Source: Gordonia crocea
Lineage (GTDB): Bacteria > Actinomycetota > Actinomycetes > Mycobacteriales > Mycobacteriaceae
Assembly: GCF_009932435.1 (NCBI RefSeq)
Contig: NZ_BJOU01000001.1
Span: 186,001 to 250,000, forward strand
DNA length: 64,000 bases
Direction: 5' to 3'
Positions 1 through 7,907 of this stretch are shown piece by piece. How positions within the stretch are numbered: position 1 is the stretch's first letter; every line of letters starts with the position of its first letter. Made by a program: the position numbers and the translations under genes. The notes under the pieces are model-generated. The model did not search any database and was not told the DNA's origin. It saw only the letters and a list, made by a program, of their open reading frames with translations.

Positions 1-1062
1 CGGGCCCAGGCCTATCCGGATTCGGAATCGACCGAGCTGTCATTGTTCACCGAGCCCCGGCGCACCGGGTTCTCCGGCGAGACGACCCCCAGGGGCAAGA
101 CGCCCGTCTTTGTGTTCGCGGCGGCGGCGGCGGTGTCCGGGGAGGACAAGCCGGCCAGCGGGCAGACCTCCTCGTCGTACGTGTTCAGCGCCGACTACGT
201 GGGCGGACCCGACCTCGGCTATGTCCGCACCGACGGGCTGGCGCGGCTACTCCCCCACCGCATCGAACGCGATATGACCGTGCAGGCCGCCGTCTCGATC
301 AGCGGCGCGGCGTTTGCCTCGGCCATGGGGCGCGCCGCGCGCGGCTACCAGAGCCTGCTTGCCGTCTCGGGGGCGCGGCTCGGCAGTTGGCTGCCGAATC
401 CGCGGTTCCTGGACCAGTCGCAGTTCGAGGGCGACAATCCGTCGTGGCCCCACGGATTCCCGTCGTATCGCGGCCTGGGTTACCTGTTCCGAGAGGTGTT
501 CGGCTTGCATTCGAGCCACGGCCGATTGGTCCAGATCACCGACGGCGGGCACTACGAGAATCTCGGCCTCGTCGAGGCGTTGCGGCGGCGCTGCACGACG
601 ATCGTCGCCGTGGATGCGAGCGGTGACAGCCCGCCGAGCCTTACCACCTTCGCCGAGGCGATGCGCCTGGCCGAGGCGGAGTTGGGGGTGCGGTTCACCA
701 TCAACCCCGACGACGACCCGCGTTATTCGCCGACGGAATTGGCGCCGGGGACAGCGCCCGCGGTTGACGACGCGAGTATCACCGACGGCATGCAGACGCG
801 GCTGGCGGCCTCACCCATCGTCCGCGTCGCCTTCACCTACCCGGATGCCGTCGGCGGTCGCACCGGCACGTTGATCCTGGCCAAAGCCGTGCTCACCGCC
901 GACTTGCCCTCATGGCTGCTCACCTACGCCGACAACCACCCGGTGTTCCCGCACGACTCCACCTCCGACCAGTGGTTCGACGAGGGACAGTTCGCCGCCT
1001 ACACCGAACTGGGCCGCCACATCGGGGCCAAGGCGTCGGCGGCGCTGGAACAGGAGAACTAG
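1..1062 (+). CDS. Patatin-like / cPLA2-like phospholipase family protein, 3' part (5' end outside window)
   Basis: The reading frame is open from the first base, so the gene begins upstream and only the last 353 or so codons are here. The segment DGGHYENLGL near window residue 180-190 followed by an Arg-rich stretch and IVAVDASGD resembles the C-terminal part of large bacterial patatin-like proteins, where the Asp of the DGG motif completes a Ser-Asp dyad. The nucleophile Ser (GxSxG) would lie upstream and cannot be checked. A putative lipid acyl hydrolase function is family inference. It stops 22 bp before the converging small gene on the minus strand. Confidence 0.6.
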   Translation, partial: RAQAYPDSESTELSLFTEPRRTGFSGETTPRGKTPVFVFAAAAAVSGEDKPASGQTSSSYVFSADYVGGPDLGYVRTDGLARLLPHRIERDMTVQAAVSISGAAFASAMGRAARGYQSLLAVSGARLGSWLPNPRFLDQSQFEGDNPSWPHGFPSYRGLGYLFREVFGLHSSHGRLVQITDGGHYENLGLVEALRRRCTTIVAVDASGDSPPSLTTFAEAMRLAEAELGVRFTINPDDDPRYSPTELAPGTAPAVDDASITDGMQTRLAASPIVRVAFTYPDAVGGRTGTLILAKAVLTADLPSWLLTYADNHPVFPHDSTSDQWFDEGQFAAYTELGRHIGAKASAALEQEN

Positions 1063-1084
1063 TCAACGTCGAGATCGTTCCACA

Positions 1085-1360
1085 TCAGCGGGCACGATCT
1101 TCCCGATCCTCGACCGCACGACGAGCACCGTCGACCTCGCGGAGCTTTACGAGCGCGTAGTCCAGTGCCGCTGACTCGTGGTCGAATTCCCGCACCGTAG
1201 AATCGATCACCTGAGCTCGTTCATCCACCAAATACACGCGCCACGTCTGCGCGCTGCTATCCACGACAACAGAATCCTCGCGCAGCTGACCCACTCCGTC
1301 GATAACCGGCGTATCAAGACCTTCCGCGGCAATCACTTCCGCAGTTTCTCGTCGATCCAT
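1085..1360 (-). CDS. Small unrecognised protein (91 aa)
   Basis: Not recognised. The product is acidic, with no signal peptide or membrane segment. Its middle part alternates hydrophobic and charged residues (DSSAQTWRVYLVDERAQVID) and ends in a predicted helix (SAALDYALVKLREVDG), a compact alpha/beta look. The start is an ATG at 1360 with only a weak GGGGAAG-type ribosome site. It lies alone between a converging phospholipase gene and a divergent MarR gene, in a stretch whose codon bias is less extreme than its surroundings. It could be a recent acquisition or a fast-evolving small protein. Confidence 0.5.
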   Translation of the reverse strand: MDRRETAEVIAAEGLDTPVIDGVGQLREDSVVVDSSAQTWRVYLVDERAQVIDSTVREFDHESAALDYALVKLREVDGARRAVEDREDRAR

Positions 1361-1560
1361 CAGCTAATCCCGACTTCCCCAGGTGGCAACAGGAGGTCCT
1401 CCACGTATCGGAGGATGACCCATTGCTGTCGACTTCCCTCGACGGCGAAACACGTGCGGGACCCGAGCGTAGCCAGTGAGAATCGTAGCCACAACGCCGC
1501 CGCAGCTGGAGAAGCCGCAGTGGGCAACGTCACTCCTCGTCGGGATTTTATTTCGTATGC

Positions 1561-1571
1561 CTAAGTATTAG
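1561..1571. promoter_or_regulatory. Short inverted repeat in front of marR gene, candidate operator
   Basis: CTAA-GTA-TTAG forms an inverted repeat with four-base arms, 9 bp before the MarR-family start codon. MarR proteins commonly bind short palindromes in their own promoter, so autoregulation is a reasonable guess. The arms are short and the match could be chance. The rest of the 220-bp gap from 1361 shows no other structure I can name. Confidence 0.25.
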
Positions 1572-1580
1572 CCTTGTGGC

Positions 1581-2042
1581 ATGCCTGATGACGTCGACCT
1601 CGCCCGGGACCTGCGCCCGGCGATCACCCGTCTGTACCTCGCGCTGCGGCGCCGGGCCCCGATCGCCGAGCTGAGCGCCGCCCAATCCTCGGCGCTGTCA
1701 ACCCTGCTGCACCACGCGCCACTGCGGATGGGCGCCCTCGCCGAACGTGAAGGAATCCGCATGCCGACCGCGACCGCACTGGTCGACGGCCTGATCAAGC
1801 TGGACCTCGTCCAGCGCGACGCCGACCCCGACGACCGGCGCGCGGTCATCGTCGACCTCACCGCCCAGGGCCGCACCGTCATCGAAACCGCCCGCCGCCA
1901 CCGCGACGACGCCCTGGCTGCGGCGCTGGCCCAGCTGTCCCCGGACGAGCGCGACCAACTCGCCGCCGCGACCCCGGCCCTGGCCAACCTGTTTCGCCAC
2001 CTGGAGACGATCCCCGCCGCGACGACCACATCCACCAACTGA
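1581..2042 (+). CDS. MarR-family transcriptional regulator
   Basis: A 153-residue protein of typical MarR length. The winged helix-turn-helix spans roughly residues 30-105, with the recognition helix around MPTATALVDGLIKLDLVQR and the wing at DADPDDRRAVIVDLT, the usual D-x-R-x-x-x-V-x-L-T pattern. C-terminal helices would form the dimer interface. It precedes an MFS efflux gene by 27 bp in the same direction, the classic arrangement in which a MarR protein represses a drug or metabolite exporter. The ligand is unknown. The ATG at 1581 has no clear ribosome site and may be leaderless. Confidence 0.9.
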   Translation: MPDDVDLARDLRPAITRLYLALRRRAPIAELSAAQSSALSTLLHHAPLRMGALAEREGIRMPTATALVDGLIKLDLVQRDADPDDRRAVIVDLTAQGRTVIETARRHRDDALAAALAQLSPDERDQLAAATPALANLFRHLETIPAATTTSTN

Positions 2043-2069
2043 CCACCGCCCCACATGAAGAAGGAACCC

Positions 2070-3401
2070 GTGACCGCAACAGTCGATGATGCCCGCGACC
2101 CGTCGTCCGACGACCAGTCCGCCGCCAACCACGCCACCGACGCCCACCCATCGCTGATGGAGACCTTCCGCCAGCAGCCCCGCGCGGTGTGGGTGACCGC
2201 CTTCGCCGCCGTCATCGCCTTCATGGGCATCGGCCTGGTCGACCCGATCCTCAGCACCATCGCCGAGGCCCTGAACGCCCCCGAATCGAAACTCACCCTG
2301 CTCTTCGGCGTCTACCTCGGCATCCAGGTGCTCGCCATGCTGATCACCGGGTGGTCGGCCTCCCGGTTCGGCCCCAAGCGCACCCTGACCGTCGGATTGG
2401 TCCTCATCGTCGTGGCCGCCGGCCTCAGCGCCTTCGGCTCGAACATCGACCAGCTCATCGCCCTGCGCGTGCTGTGGGGCTTGGGCAACGCGCTGTTCAT
2501 GGCCACCGCCCTGGCGTTCATCGTCGGCCAGGCCCGCGGCGGGCAGCGCGGCGCCATCCTCCTGTACGAGGCGGCGCTGGGCATCGGCCTGGCCGTCGGC
2601 CCCCTCGTCGGCGCGCTGCTGGGCACCATCTCCTGGAAGGCTCCGTTCGCCGGCACCGCCCTGCTGATGCTGGCCGGCGCCATCCTGTGCGCCTGGATGC
2701 TGCCGTCGGACGGCCCGCGCACCAACCGCATCCCAGTCGCGATCAGCGACCCGATCAAGGCCCTGCGCAACCGGACCCTGCTGGTCACCGGCATCGGATC
2801 GGCCTTCTACACCGGCGCACTGTTCACCGTCGTCGCCTGGGCACCCCTGGCGCTCTCGACCGCGAACAAGGCCAACGGACACGGTGCCGTCGGACCGATC
2901 GGCACCGGCCTGGTCTTCTTCGGCTGGGGTCTGCTGACCGCGGTCTCGGGCGTCTTCCTCGGCTCGCGCCTCGCCGATCGCTTCGGCCAGAAGGAAGGCG
3001 TCATCGGCGCCATCATCGTCTACGCCGCCGTCATGGCCGTCGCCGCGTACGGCGCGATGACGCACTCGGTCCTGCTCATCGGCCTGGCCGTGGTCCTGTC
3101 CGGCATCCCCTCGGGTGTGTTGAACACGCTGTTCACCAGCGTCGCAATGTCCAGCGGCGACCCGGCCACCCCGCGCTCGGTGGCCAGTGCCGGCTACAGC
3201 TTCCTGCGCTGGTTGGGCGGTGCCGCCTCGGCGATCCTCGTCGCCCACCTCGCCTCGTGGTTCGGCGCCCCGGCCCCGTTCTGGTTCGCCGCGGCCTACT
3301 GCCTCGTCGCCGTCGGCGCGGTGTCACTGGTCCGCAACGACGCCACCGACCACCAGCCGGTGCCCGAGGATGCGGCCCTCATCGGCACCGAGGAGATGTA
3401 A
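2070..3401 (+). CDS. MFS transporter, probable drug/metabolite efflux
   Basis: About 443 residues with twelve hydrophobic segments. The loop after TM2 carries the MFS signature around SRFGPKRTL, and TM4-5 hold the Arg- and Gly-rich efflux pattern (ALRVLWGLGNALF, then LGIGLAVGPLVGALLG, resembling antiporter motif C). The N-terminal 35 residues are polar and cytoplasmic. I prefer GTG at 2070 because AAGGA ends about five bases before it; an ATG at 2055 would lie within that ribosome site. It is co-directional with the MarR gene 27 bp upstream, which probably controls it. The substrate cannot be told from sequence. Confidence 0.88.
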   Translation: MTATVDDARDPSSDDQSAANHATDAHPSLMETFRQQPRAVWVTAFAAVIAFMGIGLVDPILSTIAEALNAPESKLTLLFGVYLGIQVLAMLITGWSASRFGPKRTLTVGLVLIVVAAGLSAFGSNIDQLIALRVLWGLGNALFMATALAFIVGQARGGQRGAILLYEAALGIGLAVGPLVGALLGTISWKAPFAGTALLMLAGAILCAWMLPSDGPRTNRIPVAISDPIKALRNRTLLVTGIGSAFYTGALFTVVAWAPLALSTANKANGHGAVGPIGTGLVFFGWGLLTAVSGVFLGSRLADRFGQKEGVIGAIIVYAAVMAVAAYGAMTHSVLLIGLAVVLSGIPSGVLNTLFTSVAMSSGDPATPRSVASAGYSFLRWLGGAASAILVAHLASWFGAPAPFWFAAAYCLVAVGAVSLVRNDATDHQPVPEDAALIGTEEM

Positions 3402-3409
3402 CCCCGTCG

Positions 3410-3760
3410 CTACCCGCCCGCCAGCGGATCCAGCGCGATCGTCACCGATGTGCCGCGCTGCCCGCGGCGGGCGGTCGCATATCCGGTGCGGTCGCGACCG
3501 TCGAGACGCACTCCGATCGGACCGCCGTCCGGGTAGAAGTTGCGCCACCACGACTTCTGGTCCGGCGCGGCCACCCCGACGAGCAGGTCGTCACCGCGCC
3601 GGCGATACGAGACGACGAGGCTGATCGGGCGCCCGGACTTGCGGCCCACATAGGACAGCTCGACCATGTTGCGGCCGAGCACCGAGCCGACGCCGGGGGC
3701 ACGCAGCAACGGCGACACCCCGCGGTTGACCAAAGCGGCAGCACTTTGGAAGAGACTCAT
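3410..3760 (-). CDS. DUF385/deazaflavin nitroreductase-like small protein
   Basis: A 116-residue protein with the pattern LSYVGRKSGRPISLVVSYRR followed by a Trp-Trp pair (KSWWRNFY). This recalls the DUF385 split-barrel family (F420-dependent Ddn-like and related proteins of mycolata). The F420 phosphate-binding residues cannot be verified by eye, so cofactor use is unproven. The start is ATG 3760, preceded by GAGG; an upstream in-frame start is less likely. It follows the MmpS-like gene by 7 bp and probably shares its transcript. It converges with the MFS gene. Confidence 0.6.
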   Translation of the reverse strand: MSLFQSAAALVNRGVSPLLRAPGVGSVLGRNMVELSYVGRKSGRPISLVVSYRRRGDDLLVGVAAPDQKSWWRNFYPDGGPIGVRLDGRDRTGYATARRGQRGTSVTIALDPLAGG

Positions 3761-3767
3761 CGGTGCC

Positions 3768-4439
3768 TCACTCCGCCACGTCGGCAGCACAGTTCAGCGG
3801 ACCGCCGGAGCTGGTCCCCTCCGCCACCACCGCGCCACCGGCGACGATCTGGCACGTCACGCTGCCGCGCACGACGATGGCCCCGAGACTGGCCTGCCCG
3901 TCGGGCACCGATGCGGTCACCGACCAGGGGCTGCGCACTGTCGCCAGGGTCATCGTCTCCGAATCGGCGCTGTAGCGCACGACGATGAGATCGCCGTCGC
4001 CGACGAGGCGGTACACCACCTGGCCGGCGGCCGTCGGCGCCGTCGTCTCCGACGTGGGTGAGGACTCGGTAGTCGTGGTCTCCGACGAGGTGGTCTCCTC
4101 CGACGTCGGGGAACTCGTCGACTCCGAGGGCAGCGGCGCCGGGTTGTCCCCGCCCTTGCCGCCGGTCACCGAGATGAGGAAGGCGACCAGGAGGATCGCG
4201 AGGAGCGCGGCGATGATCGACCCGATCAGCACCCGGGTGCGCCGACCGGAACCGCCGCTCCCGCCGTCGTGTCCCTGGCCGTACTGCTCGGTCCCGTACT
4301 GGCCCGTGCCGTATTGACCGGTCCCGTACTGCTCGGTGCCCGGGTAGGCGTCGGGCTGATAGGCACTCGTCGGCTGTTCCGGGTCGAACCGCCGGGTCGA
4401 CGAGCCGAACGGGTCCCGCGGATCGGGGGGTTGCGTCAT
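3768..4439 (-). CDS. Membrane-anchored MmpS-like protein with Gln-Tyr-Gly repeats
   Basis: 223 residues. Residues 1-66 are a cytoplasmic tail rich in Pro, Tyr and Gly, with tandem EQYGTGQYGT-type repeats at about 36-54. Residues 70-90 form one membrane helix, 95-134 a Ser/Thr/Glu linker, and 136-223 a beta-rich domain with VVYRLVGDGDLIVVRYSADS and two Cys near the end. That domain resembles the extracytoplasmic beta-sandwich of MmpS proteins, the small partners of MmpL transporters, but there is no MmpL gene beside it. The start is ATG 4439. The QYG tail resembles low-complexity tails of actinobacterial membrane proteins and may mediate self-association. Confidence 0.6.
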   Translation of the reverse strand: MTQPPDPRDPFGSSTRRFDPEQPTSAYQPDAYPGTEQYGTGQYGTGQYGTEQYGQGHDGGSGGSGRRTRVLIGSIIAALLAILLVAFLISVTGGKGGDNPAPLPSESTSSPTSEETTSSETTTTESSPTSETTAPTAAGQVVYRLVGDGDLIVVRYSADSETMTLATVRSPWSVTASVPDGQASLGAIVVRGSVTCQIVAGGAVVAEGTSSGGPLNCAADVAE

Positions 4440-4491
4440 ACAGCCATTGTGACACCGACCGACGACACCGCGCCGCAATCCGCGTTGCGCA

Positions 4492-7059
4492 TCACTCGCC
4501 GGCGATCGCCTCCAACGGCTGCGTGCGCGAGGCGCGGATCGCCGGCCACACCGCCGCGACGACCCCGACCACGGCCGCCCCGATCAGCGTCTGGACGATC
4601 AACGACCAGGGCAGCACCGGGTTGCCGATCCCCCATTCGCGCAGCGTTCGCACCAGGGCGACGGCCAGCCCGCTGCCCAGGACGACCCCCAGCACGGCCC
4701 CGAAGATCGCGATGAGCACCGATTCCAGATAGATCATCCGGCGGACCTGGCTGCGCGCCATCCCGATGGCCCGCTGCATACCGATCTCCTGGCGCCGCTC
4801 CACCACCGACAGCGCCAGCGTGTTGACGATGCCCAGCACCGCGACGAGCAGCGCCAGGCCCAACATCGCGTAGAGCACCCCCAGCATCTGGTCGATCAAC
4901 GACGACACCGCGGACTTGTACTCCTGGTTCGTCTGGACCTGGACGGTCAGATACTTCGCGGTGGCGTCGGTGAGGCGGTCCTTGAGCTGGCCCGAGTCGA
5001 CTCCCTTATCGGCCAGCACGTAAATGCCCAACAGCATCTGGGTGGCCGGCGGCATCAGCTTCTCGTAGGCCGCGGACCCGACCAACCACGGCCCCAACGC
5101 GTCGTTGCGCTCATAGATCCCGACGACCGGCACGTCGACGGGGGTGCCGTCGGCACGGGTGAAGGTCACGACCGAACCGACCTTCCACCCCTTGGTCCGC
5201 GCGGTCGCCTCGTCGACGAGCATGCCGTCGGGGGTGACGTCGGTGCCGTCGATGATGGTGTAGCGCACCAGGTCGGACAGGCGGCCGCCGACGATGCCCC
5301 GCCCGGAGACGTTCCGGCCGTCGATCGAGCCGACCACCATTCCGGCGCCGACCACCTCCGCGACGCCCGGGGTGTCGCGCACGGCGGGCAACACCGCGGG
5401 CGGAACCGGGCCGTTGTTCACGCCGGTCACGAAGTAGTCGGCGAGGACATCGCGGTCCAGCGACTCGTCGATGGTCGCTTTGAACGTGGCGCCGAGCGTG
5501 CCAATGATCGCCACCAACATCAGGCCGATGGTCAAGGCGAACGCGGTCGCCGCGGTGCGCCGCGGGTTGCGCCCGGCGTTGGTGCGGGCCAGTTGGCCGA
5601 TCTTGCCGAACGGCCGGGTGATCACCCCGATCACCGAGATGACCGGTCCAGACAGCGCCGGGGCGGTCAGCACCACCGCGGCGATCAACAGGACCGCACC
5701 CAGGCCGACGGCCAGCGCCGGCCCGACGCCCTGCCCCGTCGCGGCCGCCACGGTGATGAGGATGGCGACGATGCCGATGACGGCGCCGACCGCGGTGCGG
5801 GTCCGCAACGACCTGGGCTCGGCCATCGTCGCGCGCATCGCCTCCACCGGCGCGACGCTCGACGCCCGGCGCGCGGGCAGCCACGCGCTGAGCATGGTGA
5901 CGACGACGCCGATGACGAGGGTGACGATGACGGTGGCCGGGGTGACCAGCAGACCCCCGTCGGGCAGGCCCGACGTGGCGACGGCGATGGCGCGCAGCGC
6001 GGCGGCCAGGCCGATCCCGGCGACGAGCCCGACGGCCGCGCCGAGGAGCCCGACGATCAGCGCCTCGGTCAGCACCGAGCGCGACACCTGTCTGCGGTTG
6101 GCGCCGATCGCGCGCAGCAGCGCCAACTCGCGGTTGCGCTGCGCCACGATCATGGCGAACGTGTTGTAGATGAGGAAGGTGCCGACGATGATGCCGATGC
6201 CGGCGAACGCCAACAGGATGTAGGTGAAGATCTGCAGGAAGCGGTTGATCGCGTCCTTGCTCTCCTGGCGCACCTCGTCGCCGGTCTGGATCTTGAGCGG
6301 GGTGTCGCCGAGCAGCTCGGCGACGCGGCGCTGCAGTTCGACGTCGGAGACGCCGGGTTGCGCGGACAGCGAGACGGTGCCGGCGTGCTGTCCGTCGGAA
6401 AACAGTTTCGCCGCGGTCTGCTCGTCGAAGGCGACGTTGACGAATCCGCCGACCTCGAACGGCCAGTCCAACAAGCCGACGACGGTGACCTCCTGCGGTT
6501 GGGTCAGCCCCTGGCCGGCGACCACCCGCGTCTTCGACCCGACCTTGAGCCCGGCCTTCTCCGCGGCGGTGGCGTTAATGGCGATCTCACCGGGCCGTTC
6601 CGGCCCGCGCCCGCCCGGCAGGATGGTGTTCTCGCCCTTGGCGACGGCCCGGTCCGGCGGCAGGAACGTCGTGCCGATGCTGGGCGCGTTCCCGGTCTGC
6701 AGCGCCTTGCCGTCGGCCGCGGCGACCGCGACCAGCCCGTTGTAGTTCACCGCGAGTCGGTCGAAGCCGAGGCGGTCGCGGTTGGCGCGCAGCTTCTCCA
6801 CCACGGCCAGCGGCACCCCCGGGCTGGCCTGGGCGCCGACGGCCTGCATCTCGGCCGGGTTCCGGGGCGCGACCTGGACCGCGACGCCCTGCGCGGTCTT
6901 GTCGAAGATCGAGGTGAAGGCGTTGGAGATACTCGCGGTGAAGGTCATCGACCCGGCCACGAACGCCGTCCCCAACACCACCGAGAACACGGTCAGGACC
7001 AGCCGGACCTTGTGGGCGGCGAGGTTGCGCAGCGACACCCGGCGCATCACCGAGGCCAC
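4492..7059 (-). CDS. ABC transporter permease, two FtsX/MacB-type modules
   Basis: About 855 residues made of two repeated halves. Each has a membrane helix, a periplasmic-type MacB core domain and a three-helix FtsX domain; the two FtsX domains are around residues 270-400 and 735-850. The first begins NAFTSIFDK after the initial helix and contains AQRNRELALLRAIGANRRQV. The second contains ERRQEIGMQRAIGMARSQV, the coupling helix that contacts the ATPase. GTG 7059 is the likely start because GAGGG sits about 10 bases upstream, while ATG 7047 has no ribosome site. It starts 2 bp after the ATPase gene stops. The pair would form a lipoprotein/peptide-type exporter; the substrate is unknown. Confidence 0.9.
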   Translation of the reverse strand: MASVMRRVSLRNLAAHKVRLVLTVFSVVLGTAFVAGSMTFTASISNAFTSIFDKTAQGVAVQVAPRNPAEMQAVGAQASPGVPLAVVEKLRANRDRLGFDRLAVNYNGLVAVAAADGKALQTGNAPSIGTTFLPPDRAVAKGENTILPGGRGPERPGEIAINATAAEKAGLKVGSKTRVVAGQGLTQPQEVTVVGLLDWPFEVGGFVNVAFDEQTAAKLFSDGQHAGTVSLSAQPGVSDVELQRRVAELLGDTPLKIQTGDEVRQESKDAINRFLQIFTYILLAFAGIGIIVGTFLIYNTFAMIVAQRNRELALLRAIGANRRQVSRSVLTEALIVGLLGAAVGLVAGIGLAAALRAIAVATSGLPDGGLLVTPATVIVTLVIGVVVTMLSAWLPARRASSVAPVEAMRATMAEPRSLRTRTAVGAVIGIVAILITVAAATGQGVGPALAVGLGAVLLIAAVVLTAPALSGPVISVIGVITRPFGKIGQLARTNAGRNPRRTAATAFALTIGLMLVAIIGTLGATFKATIDESLDRDVLADYFVTGVNNGPVPPAVLPAVRDTPGVAEVVGAGMVVGSIDGRNVSGRGIVGGRLSDLVRYTIIDGTDVTPDGMLVDEATARTKGWKVGSVVTFTRADGTPVDVPVVGIYERNDALGPWLVGSAAYEKLMPPATQMLLGIYVLADKGVDSGQLKDRLTDATAKYLTVQVQTNQEYKSAVSSLIDQMLGVLYAMLGLALLVAVLGIVNTLALSVVERRQEIGMQRAIGMARSQVRRMIYLESVLIAIFGAVLGVVLGSGLAVALVRTLREWGIGNPVLPWSLIVQTLIGAAVVGVVAAVWPAIRASRTQPLEAIAGE

Positions 7060-7061
7060 GG

Positions 7062-7862
7062 CTAGCGGCCCTCGTCGGTGCCGGCCGGGCCGACCGCGTC
7101 GTCGAGGTGGCGCATCACCTCGAAGACCCCGTCGGCGTCGGGGTGGCGCAGCTCGTTGACGATCCGCCCGTCGGCGAGGAAGACGACACGGTCGGCATAG
7201 GAGGCGGCGCGCGGATCGTGGGTGACGATGACGACGGTCTGGGAGAACTCGTCGGTGGCCGCGCGCAGGATCGACAGCACCTCCCCCGACGAGCGGGAGT
7301 CGAGGTTGCCGGTCGGCTCGTCGCCGAAGATGATGGCCGGGCGCCCGACGAGGGCGCGGGCGCAGGCGACGCGCTGCTGCTGCCCCCCGGACAGTTCGCT
7401 GGGCCGGTGGTCGAGACGGTCGGTGAGGCCCAGGCGGGTGACCACGGCATCCATCCAGGCGGTGTCGACGTCGCGACCGGCGATGTCGCACGGCAGCGTG
7501 ATGTTCTCCCGCGCGGTCAGGGTGGGCACCAGGTTGAACGACTGGAAGACGAATCCGATGCGGTCGCGGCGCAGCTCGGTCATCGCCTTGTCGCCCAGGT
7601 CGGTGAGGTCGATGTCGCCGATGCGGACGGTGCCCGACGTCGGGGTGTCCAATCCGGCGAGGCAGTGCATCAGGGTCGACTTGCCGGACCCGGACGGGCC
7701 CATGATCGCGGTGAACTCGCCGGTCGGGAAGTCGATGCTCACCCCCCGCAACGCGTGGACGGCGGTATCGCCCGACCCGTAAACCTTGGCTACTTCTCGG
7801 GCGCTGGCGGCGACGGCGGCGGGCGGTGCGGGCTCGGCGGACGCGGCGTGACGTGGCGGCAT
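7062..7862 (-). CDS. ABC transporter ATP-binding protein (MacB/LolD type)
   Basis: 266 residues. The Walker A motif GPSGSGKST is at about 55-63, the Q-loop FVFQ at about 104-107, the signature LSGGQQQR at about 157-164 and the Walker B IIFGDEP at about 177-183, followed by a switch His in VTHD. All catalytic residues are intact. The match is closest to ATPases that pair with FtsX-type permeases, as does the gene immediately downstream. A 25-residue Ala/Pro-rich leader precedes the fold. ATG 7862 is preceded by GGTGG; GTG 7871 is an alternative start. Confidence 0.92.
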   Translation of the reverse strand: MPPRHAASAEPAPPAAVAASAREVAKVYGSGDTAVHALRGVSIDFPTGEFTAIMGPSGSGKSTLMHCLAGLDTPTSGTVRIGDIDLTDLGDKAMTELRRDRIGFVFQSFNLVPTLTARENITLPCDIAGRDVDTAWMDAVVTRLGLTDRLDHRPSELSGGQQQRVACARALVGRPAIIFGDEPTGNLDSRSSGEVLSILRAATDEFSQTVVIVTHDPRAASYADRVVFLADGRIVNELRHPDADGVFEVMRHLDDAVGPAGTDEGR

Positions 7863-7907
7863 GGTGTCCACCGTGCCACAAATCGCGCGTCGGCTCCGCC
7901 CATGACG

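Noticed and set aside
1178..1564. Plus-strand open frame opposite the small gene at 1085-1360
   Set aside because: Composition is irregular with many His, Ser and Thr residues and no ribosome site; the minus-strand frame looks more like a protein.
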